From an uncultured Clostridia bacterium (GTDB lineage: Bacteria; Bacillota; Clostridia; UBA1381), in NCBI GenBank assembly GCA_934454145.1, contig CAKSFT010000006.1:62001-126000 (forward strand): 64,000 bases of DNA. Direction: 5' to 3'. Of this stretch, positions 26,182-34,898 are shown one piece after another. Position 1 is the stretch's first letter; every line of letters begins with the position of its first letter. The notes under the pieces were generated by a model. The model was not told the origin of the DNA, made no database searches, and saw only the letters and a list, made by a program, of their open reading frames with translations. A program made the position numbers and the translations under genes.

Positions 26182-26775
26182 TTAGTCTATCACCAATCCG
26201 CTGTTTTGCAGAAAATCTGCTCTCTGCGCCTGCAAAAGCTCATAAAACGAATAGTCAACCATGATACCTTTTTCAAGGTTTCTCACACGCACACCGCCCC
26301 AAAATTCCTTCTCGGGCACTGCCTCCAAAGCCACACCCTCGGGGAGTTCTCCCGAAACCGCGGCACAGTCCGCCTCTGTAAGATATGCTTGCTTTTTCCC
26401 TTCTCCGGCTTCCAGAACCGCCTTTTTCAAACGTTTTTTCAGCCATTCTCCGTATTCCGGGCTCCCTTTAAATTCATAAAGTTTCCTTGATGCCTCACCA
26501 AAAACATCATCAATTATCTCTTCACGTTTTTTCAGGAGCGCCTTTTTGGCGTCAAACTCCGCCATTCTCACTCTCTCATTGTCCTCTTTGCGTATTTTCG
26601 AAATACAGTCCTGTATTCTCTCATACGCATCTTCCAAAAATTCATCATATTTGCTTTCCAGCTTTGATGCCTTTTCAGACTTTATTTCTGCCTCCAGCTC
26701 TTCCAGTTTTTTCTGTGCGTCGTTCATGACATTGCTGGAAAACTTGTTAAGCTTTGCTTCCAATAAAGAATCCAT
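26182..26775 (-). CDS. ntpE: V/A-type ATPase subunit E (peripheral stalk)
   Basis: About 197 residues. The first half is a charged coiled coil (LNKFSSNVMNDAQKKLEELEAEIKSEKASK), the second a globular domain ending MVDYSFYELLQAQRADF, as in the E subunit that ties A3B3 to the membrane part. The frame is open to 26796 and includes two further upstream ATGs. The ATG at 26775 is spaced 10 nt from GAAAGG; ATG 26781 is possible. The call rests on coiled-coil pattern plus position between F and A. Confidence 0.85.
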   Translation of the reverse strand: MDSLLEAKLNKFSSNVMNDAQKKLEELEAEIKSEKASKLESKYDEFLEDAYERIQDCISKIRKEDNERVRMAEFDAKKALLKKREEIIDDVFGEASRKLYEFKGSPEYGEWLKKRLKKAVLEAGEGKKQAYLTEADCAAVSGELPEGVALEAVPEKEFWGGVRVRNLEKGIMVDYSFYELLQAQRADFLQNSGLVID

Positions 26776-26792
26776 AATTTTCATCGCCTTTC

Positions 26793-27101
26793 TCAAAGTT
26801 TCAAACCGATAGATTCCGAAACCATGCTGTTTATGGAATTGCCGATATCACGGCTTCCGTGTCTGTCGGGTATCTCAATGATAAGCGGAGTATGCAGGGT
26901 TATTTTCAGGTTTCTGACATATTCTGTGTCTATTGCCGCCGCCTTTTCGGTGAATATAAGCAAGCCTATGCTTTTATCCTCAACAGCCGACTTTACAGCC
27001 GACTTCAGCGCCTCTTCGTCATGGACGACAACGCCCTCAACACCTGCCACCCTCATGCCAATCTGAGTGTCTATGTTGTCACTTATAAGAAACATTTTCA
27101 T
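26793..27101 (-). CDS. ntpF: V/A-type ATPase subunit F
   Basis: A 102-residue protein with the CheY-like fold typical of subunit F: MFLISDNIDTQIGMRVAGVEG at the start, GLLIFTEKAAAIDTEYVRNL in the middle, and TPLIIEIPDRHGSRD near the end. Subunit F sits on the D shaft of the rotor. It lies between K and E. Confidence 0.93.
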   Translation of the reverse strand: MKMFLISDNIDTQIGMRVAGVEGVVVHDEEALKSAVKSAVEDKSIGLLIFTEKAAAIDTEYVRNLKITLHTPLIIEIPDRHGSRDIGNSINSMVSESIGLKL

Positions 27102-27130
27102 TTCTTTATCATTCCTTTTAAATTCCGATA

Positions 27131-27553
27131 TCAGCCGTTTATAATCATGATTGATATAACCAGGCCGTAGAGAGCAATACCTTCTGCCAGGGCAACAAAG
27201 ATAAGTGTTTTACCCATAATTCCTTCATTTTCGCTCATCGCGCCGATTGCGGCGGAAGCGGCGGACGCAACGGCAATACCGCCGCCGATGCCCGAAGTAC
27301 CGGTTGCCAGAGCGGCGCCGATGTATTTCAGCCCGTCACCTACCGTCAGGCCTGCGCCTGCGGCTGCCGTTTCTGCAAAAGCCGGCATTGCGCCGTACAG
27401 CGAATAAACCGTCCCGGCAAGCATGAGACCGAAAAAGGTCACCATATTTATTATAAGACATTCTTTCCCGTTTTTGTTGCCCGAAAGCTTATACACAGCC
27501 AAAGGAGCCGCAACAGACACCAAAACCAACACAAACAATACATTTAATAACAT
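27131..27553 (-). CDS. ntpK: V/A-type ATPase subunit K (c-ring proteolipid)
   Basis: A 140-residue membrane protein with four hydrophobic helices. ATG 27553 sits eight bases after GGAGG; an in-frame TTG upstream is disregarded. The second hairpin is Gly/Ala-rich (IGAALATGTSGIGGGIAVASA), and the last helix carries the ion-binding Glu at about residue 124 in ALAEGIALYGL. The first hairpin (LLNVLFVLVLVSVAAPLAVY, NMVTFFGLMLAGTVYSLYG) has no matching carboxylate, as in 16-kDa type V-ATPase c subunits with one site per four helices. Whether H+ or Na+ moves cannot be read. Confidence 0.93.
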   Translation of the reverse strand: MLLNVLFVLVLVSVAAPLAVYKLSGNKNGKECLIINMVTFFGLMLAGTVYSLYGAMPAFAETAAAGAGLTVGDGLKYIGAALATGTSGIGGGIAVASAASAAIGAMSENEGIMGKTLIFVALAEGIALYGLVISIMIING

Positions 27554-27570
27554 TTTCAATTCCTCCAATT

Positions 27571-29460
27571 TTATTTATTTTTAAGTGATGTAAAAGGCTT
27601 TCCGTTTCCTGTGAAATATCTTGAGAACATTTCATAATACTCAAGCCTTAATACCTGAATCGCAACAACAATACCTTCCAAAACCATAACCAGAATATTC
27701 CCCAAAACAGAAACTATAATCATTTTGACCGTTCCGCCGGTGGCAAGCACCGAAACCGCCATCATCATGCCGACATGGACAATGGCAAATGCGCCGATTC
27801 TCAGGAATGAAATTGTGTTTGAAAAATAACTGAGCACAACTTCGACCAGCTCAAAAAAGCTCTGCACATAGAATATCCCGTCCTTCGGCAGCCAGTCCTT
27901 TTTGCCTTCGACAAGCTTTCCCAGCGGCTCGTTCAGATACACAGCCAAAATCGACACAATCATCACTGTCACGGGCACTGCCGCCGGCAGGTTTATCGCC
28001 CCGACAAACAAATCCAGCACAAGCACAATTGCCGATGCATAAAAAAGCAGTCCGGCAATGCCGTTGTGTCCAAAAATCATATCGCCGATTCGCCGGTTTT
28101 TCCACGCATTTATGATGTTTAAAATCATGCCGAGGATTATTATAAATCCGCCGATTGCCACCGTGCCCAAAAGCAGTGTTGTTATATTTTTCATTGGCGG
28201 CAAAACGCCGTGGATTATCTCTTCATTTCCAAAAACAGAACCGTAAAGCCAGCCGAACACCGTCCCCGATATGCCGACAATGCCGACAATACGCGCAAGT
28301 TCAAATTTTGTAAACTTATATATCAGAAATCCGCCGATTACAAACAGCAGGCTCTGCCCCACATCGCCGAACATCATGCCGAAAAACAATATATATGTTA
28401 TCGCCAGAAGCGGCGTCGGGTCAATTTCGTTATAGCCCGGATAGCCGTACATTTTTACAAAAAATTCAAACGGTCTGAAAAGAATATTATTCTTCAGTTT
28501 TGTCGGCGGCTTTACAATATCCTTCAGATTGTCCGGATTTTCCGAATAGAACAGCAGTATGTCGGAATCATTGTCCGCCTCTTTTTCCATCTTTTTTGCG
28601 TCTTTTTCCGCCATCCACCCGACTATATAGAAATAGTCTGCCGAATGTGCCGCCTTGTCGCGCACCTCCGAGAACTTCTGGCGTCTTTTTGCGGTGTTAT
28701 AGACATCCATCAATTTCGGCTTATATTCCTCCAGTATATCGGAGGTCTTTTTTTCAAGTTCTTTTGCCTTTACGGCAATGTCATCATTTCGCTTTTTAAG
28801 CGCCTCGGCAATCTGTGCCGGGTTGCCTTCGATTCCTCTCGGGAACATCACACGTTCAAAATACAGCGAGGTGAATATATCGTCCACGCGTTCTGCATCC
28901 TCGTGTGCAACAAAATAAAATCCCCAAATATTGTTTTCATCTTCGTCGGTTTTCAAGAAGATAATGTCCAAATCCGCAAGATATGTGCCAAGCATCTTAT
29001 ATCCGCCTTTTGGCACCTTCCCAAAACGGCACCGCAAAAATTCCAGTTCGCCCAGTCTTGAAATGTCACAGTTTACATTTTTCATGTGCTCCAGGCTCTT
29101 CAGACTTTTTTGGTTTTCCGCCTGTTCTTTTGACAGTGCCTCCCTTTCCGCCTTTTTCCCTTCAAATTCCAGATTAAGCTTATCTAAGAATCCGCGCATA
29201 TCATCAATGCTCATTCCGCCCGTATGCATATCGGTTTTCCCTGCCGAAATCCCGGCAAGCTTCATGATTCCTTCCGCGCTTTTGACAATTGAGTCATACT
29301 GCACGCTGTCGTCAAATGCAGAAAGCCTTTCTTTGTTTCCCAATACCGAAATGGCATTTTCAAGATGTATGTCCCTGTTGTAGATATATTTGCTTACGAC
29401 ATTGTCAAAATTATCAATTTTTCCGGCAATGGTCACGGCAACCATTTTTACAATAGCCAC
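27571..29460 (-). CDS. ntpI: V/A-type ATPase subunit I (a subunit, membrane stator)
   Basis: A 629-residue protein. The first 330 residues are cytoplasmic with coiled coils; the rest has about eight transmembrane helices, starting near YNEIDPTPLLAITYILFFGMMFGDVGQ, a hallmark of the a/I subunit. The ion-path helix region near the end is FLRIGAFAIVHVGMMMAVSVLA (Arg followed by Gly-Ala). Starts at GTG 29460, ten bases after AGGAGG. It lies 15 bp after ntpC and 18 bp before ntpK. Confidence 0.95.
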   Translation of the reverse strand: MAIVKMVAVTIAGKIDNFDNVVSKYIYNRDIHLENAISVLGNKERLSAFDDSVQYDSIVKSAEGIMKLAGISAGKTDMHTGGMSIDDMRGFLDKLNLEFEGKKAEREALSKEQAENQKSLKSLEHMKNVNCDISRLGELEFLRCRFGKVPKGGYKMLGTYLADLDIIFLKTDEDENNIWGFYFVAHEDAERVDDIFTSLYFERVMFPRGIEGNPAQIAEALKKRNDDIAVKAKELEKKTSDILEEYKPKLMDVYNTAKRRQKFSEVRDKAAHSADYFYIVGWMAEKDAKKMEKEADNDSDILLFYSENPDNLKDIVKPPTKLKNNILFRPFEFFVKMYGYPGYNEIDPTPLLAITYILFFGMMFGDVGQSLLFVIGGFLIYKFTKFELARIVGIVGISGTVFGWLYGSVFGNEEIIHGVLPPMKNITTLLLGTVAIGGFIIILGMILNIINAWKNRRIGDMIFGHNGIAGLLFYASAIVLVLDLFVGAINLPAAVPVTVMIVSILAVYLNEPLGKLVEGKKDWLPKDGIFYVQSFFELVEVVLSYFSNTISFLRIGAFAIVHVGMMMAVSVLATGGTVKMIIVSVLGNILVMVLEGIVVAIQVLRLEYYEMFSRYFTGNGKPFTSLKNK

Positions 29461-29475
29461 TTAACCTGCACCTCC

Positions 29476-30516
29476 TTAACCAATCCTCACATGTTTTTTT
29501 ATCATTTCAGGATTAATATCATACCTTACCCCTTCTATAATCCTTGTGATATTCAATATTTCAAGCTCTTTCAAGCCCAGATATGCGAAAAGCCCCGCAA
29601 TTGAATCGGGCTTTGTGCGGAAAATCGTTTTCGCGGTTTTATACCGTATTTTTCTGTAGTTTTCCTCAATAAAATAGCCCTCGTCCAGCCTGTCAAACAA
29701 ATGCCTGTAAGGCGTGTGTTTCAGCATATCGGCAATGGAATCGGCATCTTTTGCCTCGACAAGCATTGCTATCTGCCCGTCATACAATTTGTATTTCACC
29801 GGCAAAAGATACGTATAAATAATCTTATTGTCAAATTTAAAATACTTCTTGCCGCGGTATATCCATATGATATTAAGCATATCCGCATCGCTTCCCAGAT
29901 ATTTTTTCATATCCGTCTGCTCCGCCTTTGAAAGATATTTTTCCGCAGCATTCCACAAAAGCTTGTAATAAAGACCGTCCAAAGTCATCGCAACCGAGAA
30001 ATAATCCGCCTCCACAGATTCTGCACGTTCCAAAACATCATGGTATACCGTGCCCTTTGCCGCCTCGGTGAAATCTGAAAGCTTTTCCGCCTTCTTGCAC
30101 ATATCAACATCGATTGATGTGTGCTTTCTGAAAAAATCGTCCAGCTCTTCGGTATTCTCAAATCGGTAAAGACCGCTTTCGTGATTGTATATATTTCTTA
30201 TGCAATGCTTCAGATAATCAACCTCACGCCGTGCAAACCAAAATTCCAAAACAGATGACTTTGACGAATCCACAAAGTTCAGCATGCGCTTATATTCATC
30301 GGAAATTTCCTTCCAGAGAAGATTTTCTATTTCCCCTCGGTGCACGTCCGCCTCATTCATATTGCTGAAGAACCGCCTGTACGAGCTTTTGTTTTTCAGA
30401 TATGCAAATATTTCGCCCACGCTGCGCTTTCCCACAAGTGTCGCAAAATCCGCGTCTGTAAGACACTCGCCATACATCGCCCTTGTCTTGGTTGCGGCGG
30501 CAATATAGCTGTTCAT
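29476..30516 (-). CDS. ntpC: V/A-type ATPase subunit C (d-like stalk subunit)
   Basis: A 346-residue protein, mostly helical, beginning MNSYIAAATKTRAMYGECLTD. Segments YLGSDADMLNIIWIYRGKKYF and NITRIIEGVRYDINPEMIKKHVRIG are characteristic of the C subunit, the cap linking the central stalk to the c-ring. Length is normal (about 330-350). It lies between the small coiled-coil gene and ntpI. Confidence 0.93.
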   Translation of the reverse strand: MNSYIAAATKTRAMYGECLTDADFATLVGKRSVGEIFAYLKNKSSYRRFFSNMNEADVHRGEIENLLWKEISDEYKRMLNFVDSSKSSVLEFWFARREVDYLKHCIRNIYNHESGLYRFENTEELDDFFRKHTSIDVDMCKKAEKLSDFTEAAKGTVYHDVLERAESVEADYFSVAMTLDGLYYKLLWNAAEKYLSKAEQTDMKKYLGSDADMLNIIWIYRGKKYFKFDNKIIYTYLLPVKYKLYDGQIAMLVEAKDADSIADMLKHTPYRHLFDRLDEGYFIEENYRKIRYKTAKTIFRTKPDSIAGLFAYLGLKELEILNITRIIEGVRYDINPEMIKKHVRIG

Positions 30517-30526
30517 ATCAAAAACC

Positions 30527-30835
30527 TCACTTTACAACTGTATTTACCAGATTTTCAATCCAGCCTTCTCTGCTCTTCTTTGCCGTATCTTCAATCTTCC
30601 TCAAATCAGCCTCCAGCTTGGTGTTAATCTTCTCAATCTTTTTGTCAGCCTCATCGTCTTCATAATTTTTCAGTGTTTCCTGCTTTTTTTCAGCCCTGGC
30701 GCTGATTTCTTCCTGCATTTTTTTCACTTCGCCGTCTATGGTTTCGCCCAGATGTTCCTTTTCTTCGCGTGCTTTTTTTATGAGTTCCTGCGCTTCCTCT
30801 TCTATCTTTATAATGCGTTCAATAATCTCGTCCAT
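30527..30835 (-). CDS. V/A-type ATPase subunit G/H-like coiled-coil protein
   Basis: About 102 residues, nearly all one charged coiled coil (IIKIEEEAQELIKKAREEKEHL at the N-terminus), ending WIENLVNTVVK. Such genes at the head of V/A-ATPase operons encode the peripheral-stalk partner of subunit E (called G, H or NtpF-like). ATG 30835 follows AAAGGAAG at suitable spacing; a GTG three codons upstream is less likely. The assignment rests on composition and position, since coiled coils carry little specific signal. Confidence 0.8.
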   Translation of the reverse strand: MDEIIERIIKIEEEAQELIKKAREEKEHLGETIDGEVKKMQEEISARAEKKQETLKNYEDDEADKKIEKINTKLEADLRKIEDTAKKSREGWIENLVNTVVK

Positions 30836-30864
30836 TAAAAACACTTCCTTTTATTCCTTAATGT

Positions 30865-32232
30865 TTAATTCTTCAATGACTGGAGCGGTGCCGGGATTCT
30901 TCCCTTCCTGGCGATAAACTCCGCACTGCTGTATTTGCTTACCTCCATGACCGGTCCGCTGCCCAGAAGACCGCCAAATTCCACAATGTCGCCAATCTTC
31001 TTCCCCGGCGCCGGGATAACCCTCACCGCCGTGGTTTTGCTGTTGACCATGCCGATTGCTGCCTCGTCTGCAATGATTGCCGAAACAGTCGCCGCGGAGG
31101 TGTCCCCCGGCAGAACAATCATGTCAAGCCCCACAGAACATACACATGTCATCGCCTCAAGCTTTTCAAGCTTCAGGGCACCCGTCCTTGCGGCGTCAAT
31201 CATGCCCGCGTCCTCACTGACCGGTATGAAGGCGCCCGAAAGACCGCCGACATATGAAGAAGCCATGACGCCTCCTTTTTTTACAGCATCGTTCAAAAGC
31301 GCCAGCGCCGCCGTCGTGCCGTGCGTGCCGCATTTTTCCAATCCCATTTCTTCCAATATATATGCCACGCTGTCGCCCACTGCCGGCGTCGGCGCAAGCG
31401 ACAAATCCACAATACCAAACGGCACATTCAGGCGCCTGGAGGCTTCCCTTGCCACAAGCTGACCCATGCGCGTTATCTTAAACGCTGTTTTCTTTATGGT
31501 TTCGGCAACAACGCCAAATGGTTCTCCCTTGACCTTCTCAAGCGCACATTTTACAACCCCGGGGCCGCTTACGCCCACATTGATTACACATTCGCCCTCG
31601 CCTTCGCCATGGAAAGCGCCCGCCATAAAGGGATTGTCCTCAACGGCATTGGAGAACACCACAAGCTTTGCGCACGCAAATCCGCCGCTTTCGGCTGTCA
31701 GTTCCGCCGCCTTTTTTACGATTCTGCCCATCTGCTCCACGGCGTCCATGTTTATCCCGGCGCGTGTAGATGCAACATTCACACTCGAGCATACAAGCTC
31801 TGTCTGCGACAAAGCATAAGGAATCGATTCTATAAGGATTTCCTCACCTTTTGTATATCCCTTGTGCACCAGCGCACTGTATCCGCCTATAAAATTGACC
31901 CCAACAGTGTGTGCCGCCGCGTCAAGTGTTTTTGCGATACGCACACACTTTTCCACAGTCGGGTCATCAAGAGAGTCAACAAGCGATGCAACCGGTGTGA
32001 CCGATATGCGCTTATTTATAATCGGGATTCCATAATTTGCTTCTATTTCTTCCCCCACCTTCACCAAATCTTTGGCAAGTGTTGTTATCTTCTTGTATAT
32101 CTTGTCACACATGCGGTCTATGTCCGGGTCTGCACAGCTTTTCAGGCTTATCCCCATCGTTATGGTTCTTATGTCAAGATTTTCCTTGTCTATCATATGT
32201 ATTGTTTCTATGATTTCGGGAGAATTTATCAT
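30865..32232 (-). CDS. UPF0210 (DUF711) family protein
   Basis: About 455 residues. It starts MINSPEIIETIHMIDKENLDIRTITMGISL, the typical UPF0210 start; upstream in-frame ATGs (32265, 32244) are less family-like. Other family segments: TVGVNFIGGYSALVHKGYT, SVNVASTRAGINMDAV, GPGVVKCALEKVKGEPFGVVAETIK, GTHGTTAALALLNDAVKKGG. Function of the family is unknown; NCBI often calls it PFL family protein because of a distant resemblance to glycyl radical enzymes. It follows an ACT-domain gene, the usual pair, and here precedes the V-ATPase operon by only 29 bp. Confidence 0.92.
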   Translation of the reverse strand: MINSPEIIETIHMIDKENLDIRTITMGISLKSCADPDIDRMCDKIYKKITTLAKDLVKVGEEIEANYGIPIINKRISVTPVASLVDSLDDPTVEKCVRIAKTLDAAAHTVGVNFIGGYSALVHKGYTKGEEILIESIPYALSQTELVCSSVNVASTRAGINMDAVEQMGRIVKKAAELTAESGGFACAKLVVFSNAVEDNPFMAGAFHGEGEGECVINVGVSGPGVVKCALEKVKGEPFGVVAETIKKTAFKITRMGQLVAREASRRLNVPFGIVDLSLAPTPAVGDSVAYILEEMGLEKCGTHGTTAALALLNDAVKKGGVMASSYVGGLSGAFIPVSEDAGMIDAARTGALKLEKLEAMTCVCSVGLDMIVLPGDTSAATVSAIIADEAAIGMVNSKTTAVRVIPAPGKKIGDIVEFGGLLGSGPVMEVSKYSSAEFIARKGRIPAPLQSLKN

Positions 32233-32286
32233 ATCCTTATCCATTCCTTTCCGTACCGCAGGCACCTTCCAAAAAAAGGTCTGCTC

Positions 32287-32550
32287 TTATATGCGGTGCA
32301 TCGACCTGAATACTTCTTCGTTTTGCAGATGTATGGAAAGCCCCATTTCGTCTGCAATTTTCTCAAGTTCTTCTGCAATTGTCTTGTGCAGCACATTAGA
32401 CATGTCCACCATCATAATCATCGTAAACATGTCGTCCATTATAGTCTGCGATATATCCAGTATGTTTATCCCGTTTTCATAAAGAACATTGCTTACCCTT
32501 GCAATAATGCCCGTTTTATCCTTTCCCACAACAGTTATAACCGATTTCAT
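32287..32550 (-). CDS. ACT domain protein (UPF0237)
   Basis: An 87-residue stand-alone ACT domain protein, MKSVITVVGKDKTGIIARVSNVLYENGINILDISQTIM-type. ATG 32550 follows GGAGGAGGC, which rules out the longer frame to 32568. UPF0237 proteins are small ligand-binding regulators that are almost always paired with UPF0210, as here (about 55 bp apart). The ligand is probably an amino acid or related small molecule, by analogy only. Confidence 0.93.
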   Translation of the reverse strand: MKSVITVVGKDKTGIIARVSNVLYENGINILDISQTIMDDMFTMIMMVDMSNVLHKTIAEELEKIADEMGLSIHLQNEEVFRSMHRI

Positions 32551-32568
32551 AAAAAGCCTCCTCCACAC

Positions 32569-32890
32569 TTTTTCCGCAGTTTCTTATACAAAAAACTAAG
32601 CACAATCCCCATAAAGAGATTGCACCCTTGCATCTTCCTTTTTAAAACTGCACATCGTTTTTGAATATCATAATAATAATACTTTTATTTTCAAAAATCC
32701 AGTTTGATTTTTACACGTTTTATATCATAATTCACAATCAGAGCAATATGTCGGCAAAATCCTCACAATTGCTCTGATTTTCTCGGAATATTAAGCTTTT
32801 TCTCAAATTTTACAATGTTTTTTTTACACATTCCCCTTTTTTTTTACATTGTGTCCAATTTGAACAAATTATGTCAGTAATTTTTGTTAA
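32569..32890. other. 320-bp intergenic region with inverted repeats, no gene
   Basis: A/T-rich space between rlmB (ends 32891, minus) and the ACT gene. It holds a 12-bp inverted repeat AATCAGAGCAAT (32736-32747) and ATTGCTCTGATT (32768-32779), and, nearer the ACT gene, a weaker hairpin around 32600-32625 followed on the minus strand by T-runs, which could be an attenuator. Possible minus-strand promoters (TTGCTC-16-TATAAA; TTGAAA-16-TATGAT) are weak. It presumably contains the promoter of the ACT-UPF0210-ATPase operon. No ORF supported. Confidence 0.4.
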
Positions 32891-33622
32891 TTATTTAACT
32901 CTCTGACGCGAGATTTCATACATCATCACAGCAGCGGCAACAGATGCATTCAGCGAATTTATTTCGCCATACATGGGTATGCTCACCAAAAAGTCGCATT
33001 TTTCACGCACCAATCGGCTGATTCCCTCCCCTTCGCTGCCTATCACCAATCCAATCGCACCCGTAAGGTTGGATTGATACATATTTTCGCCGTCCATGTC
33101 CGCCCCGGCAATCCAAAGCCCTTTGTCCTTCAGTTCATCAATCGTGCGTGCTATGTTTGTCACCTTGGCAACCGGGGTATATTCCAGCGCACCGGCGGCG
33201 GTCTTGGAAACCACGGCGCTCAGACCTACGCTGTTCCGCTTCGGGACTATGATTCCGTCTGCGCCGACGCAGTTTGCCGTCCTTATGATTGAGCCGAGGT
33301 TGTGCGGATCGGTGATTTTGTCACATATGATTACAAACGGCGGTTTTCCCTTTTCTTCCGCCTTTTTCAGTATATCGCCGACAGACGCATAGGGGCACAC
33401 CGCCGCAAGGGCAACAATGCCCTGGTGGTTTGCGCCCTCCGTCATTGCGTCAAGCTTTTGTTTTTCCGTTTCGGTCACGATGATTCCACGCTCTTTTGCC
33501 TTTTTTATTATGGATACAATCGAGCCTTCTGTCGCGCCTTTTTTCACAAAAATTTTATCTATTTCATGCCCAGCGCGAATCGCTTCCATGACCGGGTTTC
33601 TTCCTATAATTTTATCTTCCAT
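32891..33622 (-). CDS. rlmB: 23S rRNA (guanosine-2'-O-)-methyltransferase RlmB family
   Basis: A 243-residue SpoU/TrmH-type SPOUT methyltransferase. N-terminal substrate-binding domain MEDKIIGRNPVMEAIRAG, then the knot domain: DKITDPHNLGSIIRTANCVGADG, IGLVIGSEGEGISRLV and PMYGEINSLNASVAAAVMMYE. ATG 33622 gives the family start; the frame is open to 33673, which would nearly overlap lysC. It methylates rRNA (Gm2251 in E. coli RlmB) by family analogy. Last gene downstream of lysC, 13 bp apart. Confidence 0.93.
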   Translation of the reverse strand: MEDKIIGRNPVMEAIRAGHEIDKIFVKKGATEGSIVSIIKKAKERGIIVTETEKQKLDAMTEGANHQGIVALAAVCPYASVGDILKKAEEKGKPPFVIICDKITDPHNLGSIIRTANCVGADGIIVPKRNSVGLSAVVSKTAAGALEYTPVAKVTNIARTIDELKDKGLWIAGADMDGENMYQSNLTGAIGLVIGSEGEGISRLVREKCDFLVSIPMYGEINSLNASVAAAVMMYEISRQRVK

Positions 33623-33635
33623 AACCTGTTCCGCC

Positions 33636-34841
33636 TCAAAGCATAAATTTGTCGTGTATAGCCACAACCGCACGTTCTGCGTCCTTCTGATCCACCAGAA
33701 CCGACACCTTGATTTCGGAGGTCGATATCATATTTATATTTATGTCGGCATCGTAAAGCGCCTCAAACATCTTTGACGCCACCCCGACACTGCTCATCAT
33801 GCCTGTGCCCACAATTGATACCTTTGAAACATCCTTCGACCATTTTATATCGTTGTAGTGCAGAGTATTGTTTTCCCCTTGCAGAATCTTCAGTGCCTCG
33901 TCACAATCGCCCTCTGTGACAGTGAAGCTGATGTCCTTTGTCACGCCGTTTCCTATGGATTGAATAATCAGGTCTACGCTTATGCCATGCTTTGAAAGCA
34001 GAGAAAATACCTCAAACGCTTTTCCCGGAGTGTCCTCTATTCCGCAAAGTGCAATTCTTGCACAATCGTTATCCCTTGTTACCCCTCTGACCAACATCTT
34101 TTCCACTTGTTTTACCTCCTTAACATATGTACCTTCATTATTATTCAAGCTCGACTTCACTGCCAGCTTCACCTTATACTTCTTTGCCATTTCCACAGAA
34201 CGGTTGTGCAGAACATTCGCCCCCAAAGACGCAAGCTCCAGCATTTCATCATAAGAAATGTCGTCCAGTTTATATGCGTTCTTCACAATTCTCGGGTCGG
34301 CAGTATAAACCCCGTCCACATCTGTATAAATTTCGCACACATCTGCGCCCAGCGCCGCCGCAAGCGCAACTGCCGAAGTGTCGGAGCCGCCGCGCCCGAG
34401 GGTTGTGATGTCGTCAAACTTGTTGATTCCCTGGAAGCCTGCCACGATAACTATACGCCTTTTGTCAATCTCACTTTTCAGGCGCTCCGTGTCTATGTTT
34501 TTGATGCGTGCCACAGAATAATGGCTGTCTGTCGTCATTCCTGCCTGCCAGCCCGTCAGCGAAACAACCGGTCTGCCGATTTTTTCTATCGCCATCGCAA
34601 GCAAAGAAATCGAAATCTGCTCACCCGTGGACAAAAGCATATCCATCTCTCTTTTGGAAGGAGATGCATTTATCTCGTGTGCCTTTTCAATCAAATCATC
34701 TGTCGTGTCGCCCTGCGCCGAAACGACCACAATAACATCGTTTCCCTTGTCATAAGTTTCCACAACGCGGTTTGCAACATTCATGACGCGCTCTGCGTCC
34801 TTCACTGATGTTCCGCCGTACTTTTGCACAATCAAACCCAT
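33636..34841 (-). CDS. lysC: aspartate kinase
   Basis: A 401-residue aspartokinase, first step of lysine, threonine and methionine synthesis. N-terminal kinase domain starts MGLIVQKYGGTSVKD (KYGGTS motif); VAGFQGINKFDDITTLGRGGSDTSA binds ATP and aspartate. The last 150 residues hold two ACT domains for feedback control (FEVFSLLSKHGISVDLIIQSIG and GTGMMSSVGVASKMFEALYDADININMISTSEIKVS). Single-function enzyme, not fused to homoserine dehydrogenase. Follows thrB by 57 bp in the hom-thrB-lysC run. Confidence 0.97.
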   Translation of the reverse strand: MGLIVQKYGGTSVKDAERVMNVANRVVETYDKGNDVIVVVSAQGDTTDDLIEKAHEINASPSKREMDMLLSTGEQISISLLAMAIEKIGRPVVSLTGWQAGMTTDSHYSVARIKNIDTERLKSEIDKRRIVIVAGFQGINKFDDITTLGRGGSDTSAVALAAALGADVCEIYTDVDGVYTADPRIVKNAYKLDDISYDEMLELASLGANVLHNRSVEMAKKYKVKLAVKSSLNNNEGTYVKEVKQVEKMLVRGVTRDNDCARIALCGIEDTPGKAFEVFSLLSKHGISVDLIIQSIGNGVTKDISFTVTEGDCDEALKILQGENNTLHYNDIKWSKDVSKVSIVGTGMMSSVGVASKMFEALYDADININMISTSEIKVSVLVDQKDAERAVVAIHDKFML

Positions 34842-34873
34842 TTTTTTACCATTCCTTTCACTCTCTTACCCAT

Positions 34874-34891
34874 ACGGCGCAAAAGCGCCGT
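34874..34891. other. small G/C-rich hairpin between thrB and lysC
   Basis: ACGGCGC AAAA GCGCCGT. On the minus strand (direction of the genes) it is not followed by a T-run; on the plus strand it is. It may stabilise mRNA or cause pausing in the thrB-lysC gap. Confidence 0.4.
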
Positions 34892-34898
34892 TTTTATA

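Noticed and set aside
31321..32664. A 447-codon open frame on the plus strand
   Set aside because: It is antisense to the UPF0210 and ACT genes, has a His/Tyr/Cys-rich composition with no family features, and no ribosome site. It is a shadow of codon use on the other strand.
32736..32779. AATCAGAGCAAT/ATTGCTCTGATT as an intrinsic terminator
   Set aside because: The loop is 20 nt, the T-run is short and on the strand without an upstream plus gene. It is left as an unexplained inverted repeat.
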